Shown: positions 22,425-35,404 of the stretch, piece by piece
Layout: each line of letters opens with the position of its first letter
Position numbering within the stretch: position 1 is the first letter of the stretch
Assembly: GCF_028858725.1 (NCBI RefSeq)
Contig: NC_084771.1
Coordinates: forward strand, 8,150,915-8,214,914
Length of the DNA: 64,000 nucleotides
Reading direction: 5' to 3'
Origin: Colius striatus
Lineage: Eukaryota > Chordata > Aves > Coliiformes > Coliidae
Translations under genes and position numbers: made by a program
The notes under the pieces: generated by a model
What the model was told of the DNA's origin: nothing
What the model saw: only the letters and a program-made list of their open reading frames with translations
The model's database searches: none

Positions 22425-23575
22425 GACACAGCTGGCCGTGCAGGTGCTGCTCGAGTGACGGCTGCGTCAGGTCCCCACGTAGGTGTTGAATCCCCCCGGT
22501 GTGCAACACATCCCAAGGTTGGACCTAGAAGGACGTTTTGAGGCAAAGGCTTGCTGGTTGCATTGTTGCTGCTGGGGACTGTTTGCCTTACAGTGTTCTC
22601 CATTGTGATGTTAAAACACCCAAACTGTCTCCTCGCAGCACCCCCTCCCCTGCTGAAGTGCAGCCAGGCTCGAGTCCCTCTCCCTCGTGTTTCAATGCTT
22701 CTACATATTTATCCTTTTCCAAAGTCCTTCTGAATCCTGAGGGGTCAGTGGGCAGCTCAGCCTCAGACATTCCAACCCAGCTGGACAGCTCCTGTGTGCC
22801 CTACTCTAGGTGGTGCTGCTCTGGCAGGGGGGTTGCACTGGATGAGCTTTCCAGGCCCCTTCCAACCCTTGAGATTCTGTGATCCTGTACGAGGCAGCAC
22901 CAGGGGAGTTGCAGCCCCAGCTGCAGCCCATGAGGACTTACAGCACCCACTGTGCTCACAGGAGGCTCCAGATCAGGACAGTTAATTATCCCCACATAAA
23001 CTGAACCTCTTTGTGTTGCAAAACAAACCCCAAACCAATAATCTGGGCTGCAAGACTATAAATTTACCAACATATATCAAGCAAAGAGTATTAACCTACA
23101 TCCACATCAGTGTTAAAGGCAGTTTTGATACAAATTGGGCTTGGCTTATGCTACTGAAAGAGGCACCAAGGGCTGAGCCAAGTCCTCCTGGCCCCTGGGA
23201 GCTCCAGGATGCTCAGCTGATTACAGGGGGATGAAGACTTGGAAGACAGACTGTGACTGGATATGCTACAAGCAAAGAGGAGGATGAACATCATCTTCCA
23301 AGGCGTATTTGCTCCCAGGAGCCACAGAAGGGAGGGAGGGCCAGCAGTTGGTGTCACTGTCTCTTGTGTCATTATTAGGAGTCTTGTGTTTGTTGGCATT
23401 TTGCTAAAGCCTGTGGTTGCAGATTAAGATGTTATCCAAGCCTCTCAGTTTTGCTTTAAAAGCCAGAAAAGGCCCCAGCCCCTGCTGGGTGCCCAGAGAA
23501 GTTTACAAAACCAACCCAAGTGCATCCTTAAAGCTTCAAACTTGGGAGGAAATAAAATGATCTCAACGTATCCTT
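22425..23575 (+). other. P2RY10B: P2RY10B-like 3' UTR (predicted)
   Basis: From the stop codon to the first good poly(A) signal is about 1.15 kb. A CR1 copy in the same orientation (22769-22889) would be part of the transcript. No other gene is visible here. Confidence 0.45.
22766..22889 (+). repeat. CR1 LINE fragment in the P2RY10B 3' UTR
   Basis: This + strand CR1 3' end of about 120 bp closes with GAGATTCTGTGATCCTGT. It belongs to the GGCTGGAAGGGACCT group (read inverted). Confidence 0.8.
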
Positions 23576-23590
23576 TGGTGTTGTGAGTAT
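23551..23590 (+). terminator. P2RY10B: Candidate poly(A) site of P2RY10B-like
   Basis: AATAAA at 23551-23556 is followed about 16-35 bases later by a GT-rich stretch (TTTGGTGTTGTGAG), the usual layout of a cleavage and polyadenylation site. It is the first canonical hexamer after the stop codon that I see on this strand. Confidence 0.5.
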
Positions 23591-25183
23591 CATTTTAAGT
23601 GCTCCTATATAGTCTCATCATGCACCACATCGGCTCAGAGCAACAGTACAGCCCACAGAGGTGGGGAGTCCTACCTCAAGGCTCTGAGGCCCCTTTGCCA
23701 CCACGGCCCCTCACACTGCTGCCAGTGTGGAGGATGTGATGCTTCCTCCTCCTGAGCCAAGGCATTGGCGACTGCAGTGCCAAAACCCCTCGGGGAAGTG
23801 GAGAAGTAACGGTAGGCAGAGGGGGGTTTGATGGGAAACAGCCCTGCTGATGAATGAACACACAATTGGGACCTGCACAGTGTTTCTGAGCTGTGGAACG
23901 AGCTGTGGTTTCCCCTCATGTTGCCAAGAGCTGTCTCAGGAAGGTGAGAGCAGACAGAGACAGCCTGGAGGAACGTGCTGTGGCACTTGAGTGCCAGAGA
24001 TGGGCAGAAAACACTGAGATGAGCAGGGAACGTGCTGCCCTGCAGCTCACTCTGCCCCAAACCTCCTCCTCTCTCACACACACACACACAAAGAACAACA
24101 ACAACACATCTCCCTTGTTTGCTTGGGGAAATGAGGAGTTTTTAGGGCTGGAAAAAAGCTGCTTCAGATGGCACAAACCCAGCAAAGTGCACAAGCAAAA
24201 CAAGAAACACAAGCAAAACCTCACCAAGGCTGGGATTAGCAAGGCTCTGATGGGACAAGTCACACCAACAGCACCTTAACCAGGAGCATGGTTTTGACCC
24301 ATGAGAGTGTTTCAGGACTGGTACAGCCCTGAGCAGCCAGGGTAGACACCCAGATAGCCCTCCAGAACCACAGCTGGATATTTATAAGTCCTGCTGACCC
24401 ACCCTAACGCTTGTATTGTGGTTCCAACCTTCCTGGCAGCTCCAGCTCTCCCAGTAGCTCCAGTTACTACTGGCACTTTGTCAGCTTTTTTGCAGACTGC
24501 ACACAGCTTTTCTGCACTTTCTGTAATGCAGCTTCCAGAAAGAAAACAGGAAAAAGCAAGGAAACCAAACACTCCCACTAATCTGTCCTGGGGAAAGGCG
24601 ACAGCAGCCTTTCCCCGGGTGCCCCTGCTGCCCCTCAGCCCTGCCTGCACCACAGGCTGTGTTGGAAACGCAGCAGGAAAATCCCTTTCTGGGGCAGATG
24701 CACTGCAGGGCTGAGATCTGGCTGGGTTTTAGACAAACCAGACCACGAGGAAATATCTTTTTCCACTGCAGACTGGTGCTTTCTGCCTTTCAGAGGCCAC
24801 AAGATGCTCACCAGCCCTCCTGTTCCACCATAGCCCAGCGAGTTCCACTGCCACAAACACCCTAGCTGGGAGCTGGGATTCAAACCACAGGGGTTTGGGC
24901 TGTGCTACTGGGATGCCACATTGAGAGTAGACAGTCAGAGATGCTGCTGGTCCCTGGTGCAGAGGTGCAAGAGCTGAGGGTGCTGGGAGCCAGCAAGAGG
25001 GAGCAGCCTCGGGGGTGTCTGGCTCTGCAGTATCTCTAGGAAGGTTTAAGTAGAAAGCTGCTGCAAAGAGGGTTTGTGCTGTCAAGGCCAATCTTACACA
25101 GGAAAAGCTCAGGGTCGAAAAGAGAGCAAGGGACTTAGAAATTATGTGTGGAGGAGAGGGAGCATATCTTGAGCTGTTCACTC
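23591..25183. other. Intergenic sequence with a short CA repeat
   Basis: A (CA)n run lies at about 24075-24091, followed by ACA repeats. No exon or RNA gene is recognisable. Confidence 0.35.
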
Positions 25184-25728
25184 AATCATGGAATTGTTGG
25201 GTTGGGCAAAGCCCTTGAAGCTGCTGCAGTCCCAGCCCTGCCCTCACCCTGCCCAGCCCACCACTAACTCATGGCCCTCAGCACTTCAGCCCCATGGCTT
25301 TGGGATCCCTCCAGGGCTGGGCACTCCCCCAGCTCCCTGGGCAGCCTGGCACAGGGGCTGACACCCCTCTCAGGGAAACAGTTCTGCCTCAGCTCCGATC
25401 TCAACCTCCCCTGGGGCAACTTGAGCCCCTTTCCTCATGTTCTGTCATTTATTACTGAAGAGACCAACCCCTCAGCTCACTGCAGCCTCCTGTCAGGGAG
25501 CCATAGAGTGACAAGGTTTCCCCTCAGCCTCCTCTTCTCCAGGTTAAATGTTCTTGGTTCCCTCAGCCCCTCCCCAGCACCCTTGTGCTCCAGCCCCTTC
25601 CCCAGCTCTGTGCCCGGCTCTGGCCATGCTGCAGCCCCTCAGTGTCCCTGTGGCAGTGAGTGAGGGGCCCAGCACTGAGCACAGCCCTGGAGCTGCAGCC
25701 TCACCAGGGCCCAGCGCAGGGATGTGCA
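25184..25728 (-). repeat. CR1 LINE fragment, third group
   Basis: The + strand shows an inverted CR1 3' region of a different group, marked by 'ccctgcccagcccacca' and 'gggctgggcactcccccagctcc'. It shares this group with the copy at 58195. About 540 bp remain and the copy is minus-strand and 5'-truncated. The 3' terminal repeats are eroded. Confidence 0.8.
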
Positions 25729-26670
25729 ATTCGTTATTATCTGTGGCTTAATCCTTCTCATCTGGCTTTGGCAGAAATGCTTAGCTGCTGTTATATCTGT
25801 GTGTCCATCCCTGCGCACACACAGCCCTGCACAGACACAAACGCCTGCAGTCCCTGGGAACATCCTGTCTCTTGTGCACCACACTTTCTAGAGCACACAA
25901 GGAGGGAAGGTTGCCTTTCTCTCGGCTAAAAATACCTTTTTCCCCTCCCTCCCTCCATGACCACACGCTTCAAGCCCAGGCCCAGCCTCTGGAGAAGCAC
26001 TCAGCCCTCGGCAGAGCTCACACCACCCACCCGGTAGCGAGGCTCCGGCAGATGGCTTTTGGCTCAGTGCTAAGAGCCACCGCTTCTGGCAACGAGCTGC
26101 TGCTCCATCCACCCACCCTGTGCCACAGAGAGAGGAGGGAGCTGAGCCTGGCAAAGGAACAACCATAACAACTCGAGTCTGAGTGCAGCCTAAAGGCACT
26201 GAAAGCAGATTTTGCTGCTCCAAGCTGAGCCAGGGAGCAGTTTTTCCAGACAGTCATGATTTCAGCAGAGCAGAGCCTGTGATTCACGGGCTCAGTCTGC
26301 AGCACCCTGCAAAGCCCAAGGCACTGGTGTGCAATGGGATGGCACCATTTGAGACCCAGAGCTGCCCCTCAGTCCTTCCTGTACTGCAGGGGCCTGTGTG
26401 CAGCACAAGGCAAAGGCTTTGGGGAACTGCACTGATGCCATGGCTGTGTTCAGCACTGTAAGGGTTTGCTCTCCTCCCCAAAACAATCTCAGTGTTGCAG
26501 CAGTCAGCAAGTCCTTTCCAGCAGGAACTGCCACACCAGTCACTCAGCCCTGCTCCTCTTCACAGGGGATTCTTTTGTTGTTGTTTTCCAGCTGTGGGCA
26601 GACACAACAGGCACCAGGGCTGAGGAGCAAAACCTGGAACTTTTAGTCCCCAGTCTGGTGGTTTCGTTGC
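25729..26670. other. Intergenic sequence, nothing recognised
   Basis: This is unique sequence without a recognisable exon, repeat family or RNA gene on either strand. Confidence 0.35.
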
Positions 26671-26935
26671 TGAATCCCTGAATGGTGGGAGCTGGCAGGG
26701 TCCTGCAGAGCTGCTCCAGCCCAAGCCCCTGCTAAAGCAGGTTCCTCTCGCTCAGGGGGCACAGGAACGTGTCCAGGTGGGTTTGGGAACCTCCTGAGAA
26801 CGAGCCTCCACACCCTCCCTGGGCAAGGGCTCCCTCACCTCAGCACCAAAGGACTTGCTCCTGGTGTTTAAGCATGACTTTTTGTGTTCCAGCTTATGCC
26901 CATTACTCCTTGTCCAGTCACTATCCCTGGCTGCA
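26671..26935 (-). repeat. CR1 LINE fragment
   Basis: This minus-strand copy belongs to the 'ccaagcccctgct' group, starting at an eroded inverted 3' end (TGAATCCCTGAATGGTGGGA). It runs to the 'ttgtgttccagctta' text and is truncated there. Confidence 0.8.
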
Positions 26936-27265
26936 TCCCTGGCTCCACATCAGCAGTGTGGAGCTATGCCTGCTCCCCCTCTGCAAACACTCCCCTGCCT
27001 GGTGTGTGCCCTTCCCTGGGTCACCACGAGCAAAACATCACCAGCCATGAGGAGAGAAGCCAGGCAGGCAACCTGTCCTCAGGAAGTATTGCTACTAAGG
27101 ACTGTCAGTGCAGGCAGAAAGGTCTCAGCTGCTTCTGTCTGAGGGTCTGCTCCATGGGCACGAAGCTCAAGCTCAGATCAACTGAAAAGCTCCAGTTTCC
27201 ACAAAGCTGTTATCTTACACTATCAGATAAAGTTGTTTTACAGTATAAGATTTGTACTATACGTT

Positions 27266-27412
27266 TCATACAATCACAGGATGGTAGGGGTTGGAAGTGC
27301 AACCCCCTGCCAGAGCAGGACCACCTAGATCACACAGGAACTCATCCAGCTGGGTTCCGAGTGTCTCCAGAGAAGAAGCCTCCACAAGCCAGCTGGGCAG
27401 CCTGGGCCAGGG
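27266..27412 (-). repeat. CR1 LINE fragment
   Basis: This minus-strand copy begins with TCATACAATCACAGGATGG. It has a small internal deletion relative to the group consensus, judged by comparing it with the copies at 8546 and 39064. About 150 bp remain. Confidence 0.75.
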
Positions 27413-28667
27413 GACAGCAGGACTCAGAGACAGGCATTTGCTACCAGGGAAGGTCCCACAGGTCCCTTCGCTCCCCACCCCCTGCTCTGAGCAGATGGGA
27501 AAGGAGACAGACAGCGGCTGCAGGCAAAACAGGATATGGTTGTGCTCTGAGAGGTGGCTTGTGAACAAAGCACCTACCCTGCAGGGAATCCACTGGCTGC
27601 CCCGAGAGCAGGCTGTGCTTTCTGATAAACACCCTGCCTTCTGAGGAAATGAAAGCACAAAATGACGTTTGATGAGGAAAAGGAGATGGCGTCTGGAGCT
27701 CAGGTGCTGCTCTGCAGGGGGGGTGGCACTGAGGTGTTCTGGGGACTGCCCTCGGGTTTGCTTGGCCCTGCAGGAGGCAGAGGGGGTGCCAGGCTGCTGG
27801 GGCACAAGCAGAGCCTGGGGGCTGCCAGGTTTCACAGCATGAGAAGTAAAAGGCTTTTCTTGAATCACTACAGTGAGAACACTGCAAAGCATGGGAGCAC
27901 ACGGCAGACAGCTGCACAGAGCCACTGGCAAGCTCAGGGAGAGAGTTTTACATCCCACATGCCATCACAATTAGAGAAACACTCCAGGACTGATGTGAAG
28001 CGATGCAGCATCCTCCATGGGCCCAGTGTATCTCTCAGGAGACTCCTCAACAGCAACAAGTCACTCCTGTGCAAGCCCCAAACCTCTCCTGCTTCTAGTC
28101 CAAAAGTATCATCAGATGAATCCATCCCTGCAGCCAAGGGGATAACTCCGTGGCAAAGATCCCACAGTGCTGAAAGCTGCAGCTCCCACAGAAAGATTAA
28201 TTAAGGCCCATTAAGGAATCAGCAGGCTTAAAAAAAATGTCTGGAAGCTTTATCTGTCAGGAGCATCAGCTGCTGAAAGGAGCAAGTGCACAGGTGGTTT
28301 GGGAGATGCAAGCTGCAGGGCGCAGTGAGGAGCTGTGCCAGACCCAGCACCACGAGCCTGTAAGAGCCCACAGTGCACCCGAGGGCTTCGTTTCCTACAC
28401 ACCACAGTCAGAAGCAGCACCCAGAGCTCCAGACCCAGCTGGAAGCGGGATTGCTGTACAGGCTGGGTGGCACCCAGCCGCCGGTAGAGCCCGGCAGCGG
28501 GGACAGGGTGCGCGGCGCTGCCCTGGCGCACAGTGCCCTCTGCCGATGGCCACCGAGCCTGGCCGTGGGTGACACCATCACAGGGTCTGCCCCGGGGCTG
28601 CTCTGCACCAGCCGTGGAAATCCACCGAATGAGAAAGCTGTGGCCGTGGAGAACCTTCTGCTTTTGG
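27413..28667. other. Intergenic sequence with a small CpG cluster
   Basis: CpG density rises at about 28480-28570 (GCCGCCGG, GTGCGCGGCGC) right before the next CR1. No exon with good splice sites was found. The remainder is unremarkable. Confidence 0.35.
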
Positions 28668-28923
28668 GGAGATCCATCACTGGGCTGATGGACAGCAGCT
28701 GGGACACAGCTCCACTGGAACACATGGAGAAAGGCCTTTGGTGCTGAGGGGAGGGAGCCTGGCCCAGGCTGCCCAGGGAGGGTGTGCAGGGTCCTTCTTG
28801 GGAGGTTTCCAAACCCACCTGGACATGTTCCTGTGCCCCCTGAGCGAGGGGAACCTGCTGTAGCAGGGGCTGGGGCAGCTCTGCAGGGCCCTTCCAGCCC
28901 CCACCACGCTGGGATCCTGTGAA
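28668..28923 (+). repeat. CR1 LINE fragment
   Basis: This + strand copy of the 'ccaagcccctgct' group (read inverted) includes the box CAGGGCCCTTCCAGCCC and an eroded terminal repeat GGGATCCTGTGA. It is 5'-truncated at about 28670. Confidence 0.8.
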
Positions 28924-29255
28924 GCCCAAGCTGGACCATGATTGGCTTCAGCGTGACTTTGAAGCGCCCTGAAGCACTGGGTCTGGAGACCTGTGGCACA
29001 GGGACACAGACATCCAGAGGAGAGCGAGGGAGAGCAAAGCAAGGGGAAGGAAAACAATCAATGAAGGGTCTCACTATGTCAGCCTCAGCCCTGTCCTGGG
29101 CAGGGGGGACCTGCCGTGCTGCCCAGCTTCAGACAGGGGCTGTCAGCCCCCAGCAGCATCTACAGGGCAGGCTGATGGAGTGACAAACGGCAACTGCAGC
29201 TCCCACAACACCCCGAAACCAACAGCACCTTCACATACACACACACACATCTGGC

Positions 29256-29442
29256 TATATATAACCACAAAAAAGGAAAGCAAAAGAGTGAGGTCCAGCT
29301 GTGCCCCAGGGGCAGGGCAGGGGAGGGTTCAGCTCCTCTCCCCAGCACCCGCGGCTGCGCTTTCGCTTCGTGCTCACGAGGGCTGGGAACCCGCTGCCGG
29401 GGCCACACACACACACCAGAGCAGCCTGCCCAGGCACAGCAG
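29256..29442 (+). promoter_or_regulatory. Candidate promoter with donor site
   Basis: A TATA-like run, TATATATAA at 29256-29264, is followed by a CpG-richer block (29340-29400) and a donor-like GCACAGCAG|GTAGGA at 29442/29443. It lies about 6 kb upstream of the GPR174 coding exon on the same strand and could be its first exon. A CA repeat runs into the TATA-like element, so this may also be simple repeat drift. Confidence 0.2.
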
Positions 29443-32400
29443 GTAGGACTCACAGTCTTTTATCCTCACTTCTCTTTGGTTTGGCCTAACTGGGTTTAAT
29501 TTGTGCTGGTTTGGTTTGGTTCTGGCACCACAGAGTTGGTGCCTTTTCTTACTCGCGCTGGAAGTGCCGAGAGGGGCTGGGGACACTCGGCCAGAGGCAG
29601 GAGGGTGCAGTTACACACCGACCCTCCTGAAGCTCCCAAAGCAATCCAGGAGACACAGGCTGAGCCCAGGTAGGGGTGAGGAGCTCCTGTGGCTGTTTGT
29701 CAGAGGGATGAGCTCCTGTAAGAGCTTGAGACACTTGGTGTATGCGAGGGAGAGGAGGGCTTTGGCTGATGCCAAAACAGCCATGAAGCCTCTAGCTGTA
29801 GTTTCTGTTAAGGTCCCACGAGCACCAAGAAGCTGCATTTAAGGGTAAGACCAGCTGTGGTGGTTCTTAACATCCACAAAGCTCTCAGCTGCTTGGGAAG
29901 GGACGTGTCTCCAAGGGGACTTTGAGGCTCCAGCAGCACGGGGCTGGCTGGTGGGACTGACAGCGAGCCCTGGAGCAATGGCTGCTTGTGACCTGCTCTG
30001 AGGTGACCTGTTCCTCCCAAGAGGCAACACACTGACTTTCCACTGGCAATTTTCCACTTACTTGTGAGACCTGGGGGAGGGAGGAGACAGGGTGATGTGA
30101 GGCTCCAGCATGTAGGGGGCACAGTGGTTTGGGTGGGAAACACAGCTTTGGTGCTGGTTCCATCTCCCAAGGACACGAGGCTGTGTTAGGATGGCAGAAG
30201 AGGGGGAGGGACACATCACCGCTGCTCTGGGTTTATTTTCCCTTTTTAAGCCAGGATAAAATATTAACAAGGGAGGACAAGAGCTTTTGCAGAGGATTAA
30301 GAGGCAAAAGCAGCCTATTTCACAAGCCATTACACCAGAGAGTTTGTTTTTCCCTGCATATTCTTGGAATCTACCCAGCCAAAATCCCCCTGGTGTCCCC
30401 AGCTGCCTGCCTCACCACCCACCAGCACACAGCTGCCCCCAGCCCAGCCCCAGCACACAGCCCCTTCCCCAAATTCCACTGCCAGAGGGGGAATCTCCCT
30501 CAAGAAGGTGCCAGCAGCTCTGCTGCTTGCTCCTCCCAGCGTGGACATGGGCAGAAGGGCAGGGAGCAGAGGCAGGAACACCAGTTACCTTCATGCTGAG
30601 CAGATGAGAAATTAATGACAGAACAACTAGAAAGAAGCCTTTTCATTCCTCTGTGCCAATACCCTGCAGTCCTAACCTGTGCAGTCTTGGCTGTGCCACT
30701 GCTCTTTCCCCCTGGAACAAACAGCACCTTTGGTGAGGCACCTGTCAGGTAACCCCAGAAATGGGATGAACAGGCACGTGCCCTGCTCATCTGCAACCGA
30801 GCCAAAGCAAGCAGGCCTGTGCCATCCACAAACACTGGGATGGCAAAGAGAGGCTGGCACCTGGGAGGATTCCTGGAGCATGGGGCAGGGCAGATGATGC
30901 TGGAGGTTGCTGGTACCCCCGAGGCACTGAGGCAGAGGGGAGGCAGGAGGGGAATGGGGGAGTCCTGCTGTGTCAGACCAAGCACAGCGAAGCACAGGAG
31001 GCCCTGAGGATGCCCAATAAAAGCAGAATGGGTAGATGCTACCAAAGAGGAAACAGGAGAGAGAAATCTCCCCAGTCAGCACAGCAAGAGGCAACCCTGC
31101 TCCTGTGGAAAGAGATATAAACCCCAGATATCTACCAGAGACGTGCTTCAGGGCAGAAAAGCCGTTATTCTCCTCTTGATATGTTGGAAAAGAATCAAAT
31201 CCCAGTCCCATGCCATGAGCAGTTCCTAGTTTTACCATTTTTCTTTTCAGTTAATAGCTATTAATTATTGCTACTAGCACTTCACCAAGCAGCACCCCAG
31301 GTGACATGGAAAACAAGGGGAAGCAATGCACAGGACCCCCTGCTCCAGCCCAGCTCCCCACATCTCCAGCTGACTGCCCAAGGAAAGCCACAGCCATCAC
31401 CTCTGCTTGTGTGGCTTCATCAGAAACACAATTCCTAGTCACAGTTACCCCCATTCACATTCTCCTTTGATTTCAGGTCCTGAAGGAGAAGGAAAGATAG
31501 AAGTGTGGCCCCAGGCAGCAGCACTCCTGAGCCTCTCCCTGGAAGGGTAAGTCAGCAGATGACACTGGGGTTCCCAGCCTGGCCCCAGCTGCTCTGCCCA
31601 TGGCACCTCTGCCACAGGCTTTGTGGGTTTTCACAGCACCAATACCAGCCCCACACCAGCCATGGGACACCTACACACTCACTGCTCCCCTGGGGCAGCA
31701 GATGGTCAGGGTGACCCCTTACCTGGGTTCTGGAAGGGAGCAGGAGGTGCTGGGTGGCATCTGGGTTCTCCAAGGACCTGAGCTCCAAGAGACAACCAGG
31801 TGTAAATGCTGCAGCAGGGCAGACACTTCCTGAGCCTGGTTTAGATACCTCTCCTCCCCTGAGCTGGGTTTTAAGAGCTGCTGTGGATTTGCTTCCTGGG
31901 GTAAAACCCACAGGTTTTGCTAATGAGGATCCTGGGCTGACCCAGGCAGTTAAACCCATCCTCAGGTGAGGAGCCTGGTTACTCAGAGAGTGACAAGCTC
32001 TGCTGAGCACATGGGGCAGAGCCCTGTGGCACCTCAGGCCCACAGCTGTGGGGCTGTAAGAGGCTGTTCCCACCCCCCAGCTCCTGCCCTGGGTCTCAGG
32101 GAGCACACAGACCCAACCAGGGCTGCCCTTCAGCACAGAGCCAACAGTTTCCACCAGCTTCAAGGAGTGTCCCCAAGCCCTGGCTGTAAGGGCTGCCTGC
32201 AAACCTCACCTGGTGCTTCTCAGTCCAAAGGAGAAGTCATTGTGCAGTGCCCTGCTGTGGGGGGTGTCTGGGGGAGGAGGGGGGGAGTCTCTGGCAAAAT
32301 AAGGGGGGGAAAAATGGTTTGGGGAAGCAGGAAGCTGTGCCTGGGGAGAGTCTCTCACCTCCTGCTGTCTCCAGCCCCCCATGCTGAGGGGAAGCAGTGC

Positions 32401-35400
32401 AGAGCACACCAAACAAGATTTCCTCTTTCTGCAGCTGTTTTTAGCACCCTGCTGGCTGTTACGTAGCTCATTGGGCTGAACTTTACAAGGGTACTGCTCG
32501 GGATTTCCAGGGCAGCTGCTCTCACCACGGTGTTTTTGGGTACCCTGGCTGAGCACCCTCACTGCTCCTGCCTGGGAGCCCTCATCCTGAGGGTTTGCAG
32601 CCCCAGGGAGAGAGAGGCAGAAGGTGCTATGAGTGTGTCCCTGTCCCAGAGCCAGGCTTGAGGGAGCAGAGGATGCTGTTGCAGGGAAGTTGCTGTGCAG
32701 GGGGGATGGGGAGATGCAGGCACTGGAGGGGCAGCAGGACAATGCCAGTGTGCACGTGTGTGTGCACTGAGCTGTGAACAGACAGAAGGGCTGAGACTGC
32801 ACCTTGTCCTTCCCTTTGCGTGTCCCATGGCCCAGAGAGGGAGATAGGGCAGATGTGCTCACCTGGGAATGTAGCCAGAGGAAAAGGAGCATGACTCAGC
32901 CTCCCTGACTGGGTGACAGGAGCCCTTGGGCAAGAGATGAGAGGAAAGACAAGCTTGTTTAAAAAGAGAGTTTTACAACTCCCTGGAAGGAAGAGCTGGG
33001 TGATGGCATTTAGGGCTTTGTGTTACAAAGGCCTCTGCAGATGCTGCACAGATGCTGCATAGCCCTGCCTGAGCAGTGCCTGCAGTGCAGTGCCAGGCTG
33101 CCCACGTCTCAGGGGATGCTGCTGGTACCTGGGAAGCCAAGAGGGACAGAGGAGCTCTCTGGGAGTGGGAGGATGCTCTCAGTCACTGGTGCCCCTGTCC
33201 CTCTGCCTGGGCACAGCCCAGGGATCTACAACGTGGTCGTTTTGCTGGGACACCTTGGCACAACCAGGACTGGGCTGGGAAGGCCAGACACATCATGCTG
33301 ATGAGTTTGTTGTAACAGTAAAGATGGGCCTCAGCCTCACCATGGAAAACATCAATATGAAGGAGACTCCCTCCCATTGTCTACATGTACAAAGCCAACA
33401 CAAAAGAGCATCCCTCTCATCCTCCACACGTACCAGTCACTGCCAAGCAGCTCAGGATGCTTTCCCAGCACAGCCTGCTCTGCCTGTATCTATACTCAGC
33501 ATTTTTTCAAGCCTGGCAAAGCAATTTCTGACCACCCAGGGAGGGTGTGCTGGTCTTGGCCACCTGGTTTGGCATAACCTCAGTAGAGAGGGGAAGGGAG
33601 GAACCCACCCAAAGCAGGCACCACCGTCAGGAAGCCCCAGAGGGGTTACCCAGCTGTTGAGGGTGAGCTCTGAAGCCCCAGGGAAGCCCAGGGCATGACA
33701 GCTTTTGCTGGAAACCAGCTACATCTGCAGCTCCCTCTCAGTTACTTGTGAGTCAAGCCCCAGCAAATGGAAACCAAAAACTTGTTGCAAGTTACCCATC
33801 AGCAATGGATAAAACCTAACAAGTAGGTGAGCACCAATTAGTTTTCCTTCGTGATGAAGAGATTACACACACCTCCAGGATTAGTCCTGCAGGTTGGTGC
33901 ATTGGTAGCTGAGTGGAGTATTAACAAAAGGATGGACAAGTCCTTGAACAGAAGGCTAATTAACTCTAGGGCTTATTAATCACTGCTTCTGAAGTTTAAA
34001 GAGATTATTCCACGAGCCATTTTGCTCTACTGGTTCTGTTAGATGCTGGCTCTCTCCCTGGAAGAAAGGGAAGATGATGTCTCAGTCTTGTTGGACTTAT
34101 TACTCAATGCTGTGCAAGAGAAACTACCCAAGCAGACAGAGAGGAGCTGCCCCCTGAACCGCTTCCTTTTGTAGAAGATTTTGTTTCCACCCAAAGCTAC
34201 TTCAAAGTGTCAGCACAGTGACACTGCAAGTGTGGAACATCAGCCTCAGTAATGAACTCGCATCTTTTAGCACCTACACATCAAGCACAGGGAGAACCAT
34301 CAGGGATTGCAGCAGGATCTAGTTTTGCCTTTATAAATGTGCCTTTGGCATCTCAGTTGGTACCTACAAACTTTTCCATGTGGGTTGATGCTTCCTGCTG
34401 AAGCCAAAGGCAGTCAGACCTGAGACAGCCTGGACAGAGACCCGAATTTCCTCTGTATTTATCAGATCAGTGTTGGGTTGTTTATGTTGTTTTTTGTCTG
34501 ACAGATTCAGATAACATCAGTTGCTCACCATGCAAACAATTTTATACTAAAGTCCACCTCCAGTCAACTCAGTGATGAGATCTGGTATTTCCAGCAGCCA
34601 CAGCAGCCACACATGTGAGAAGGGTAACGGAAAGGCTCCGAAAAAGCAGCTGTGACAGAGTCAAATGTAACACAACACAGGCTGTTCTGCAGCACAAAGC
34701 CTTTCATGAGTTGGCCACTTGTCCCTCCCTGCCTGCAAGGCTTTGATATTCTAGTTATGGAAGGTAAAAGTTGCCCCCAGTTCAGTGTGAGCCCCTGACT
34801 CAGGACTTCCACTGCGCAACGGCACCGGTGGAAAAAGCTCGTTCCTGGGGTGCACGTGTCGGGCTGCTTTACATGCAGAGCGGGTTTTGTTCTGTCTGTA
34901 GCTGGGGGGTGGGTGGGATGGTTCTGAAAGGCTTCCCTGGGAAGACCAGGGGAGCATCAAACTCCTGTGTGGTGCATGAGGTGAGAGTATCCCTCTGCCC
35001 GTGGCAGGGCAGCAGGGAGGGACGGGGACACCTCTGCCCTGCTTGGGCATGGGGAGACCAACATGATGGGAGGCAAAGGGAGACTTAGGGGGAAAGGCTG
35101 GAGCTGAGGCAACTGCAGAAAGCTGGCAGGGAGTTAAACACACCCTGCAAACGTGGGGACCTTCTGCTGGGCAGTACAGCACCCAGGATGGTTTGTAGCA
35201 GCAATGAAATAGTTTCTGTTCACTCCTCAGTGGTTTTCCACCTCCCTTCACAGGGTGAGGCATGGTGCTCCCGAGGTGGGAGAAGAGCTGACCACCACAG
35301 GTGCCACTAGCAATAGTTGAAGGTCCCACTGCTCTTGCAAGCTTTCCTGTGCTCTTAGCTTTGTATGACCCGTGTCTCCTCTAACTGCACCTTCTGCCTT

Positions 35401-35404
35401 TCAG
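29443..35404. other. Intergenic sequence or GPR174 5' intron
   Basis: No CR1 copy, RNA gene or recognisable exon is visible in this 6-kb stretch. It contains a dense G-run cluster at 32259-32309. If the candidate exon at 29.3 kb is real, this is the first intron of GPR174. Confidence 0.35.
32259..32309 (+). other. G-quadruplex-type G-run cluster
   Basis: Four G runs of 6, 5, 7 and 7 bases lie at 32259-32264, 32270-32274, 32279-32285 and 32303-32309. The first three already fit a G3+ pattern with short loops, because the long runs can supply more than one G tract. Confidence 0.6.

Noticed and set aside
21449-22489. Long open frame of 346 codons in another + frame over P2RY10B
   Set aside because: The translation is a low-complexity L/P/H/R string caused by the high GC3 of the real gene. 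It starts inside the receptor and has no own signals.
27266-27958. Open frame of 230 codons on the minus strand
   Set aside because: Part is CR1 sequence, no domain is recognisable and there is no supporting start or splice context.
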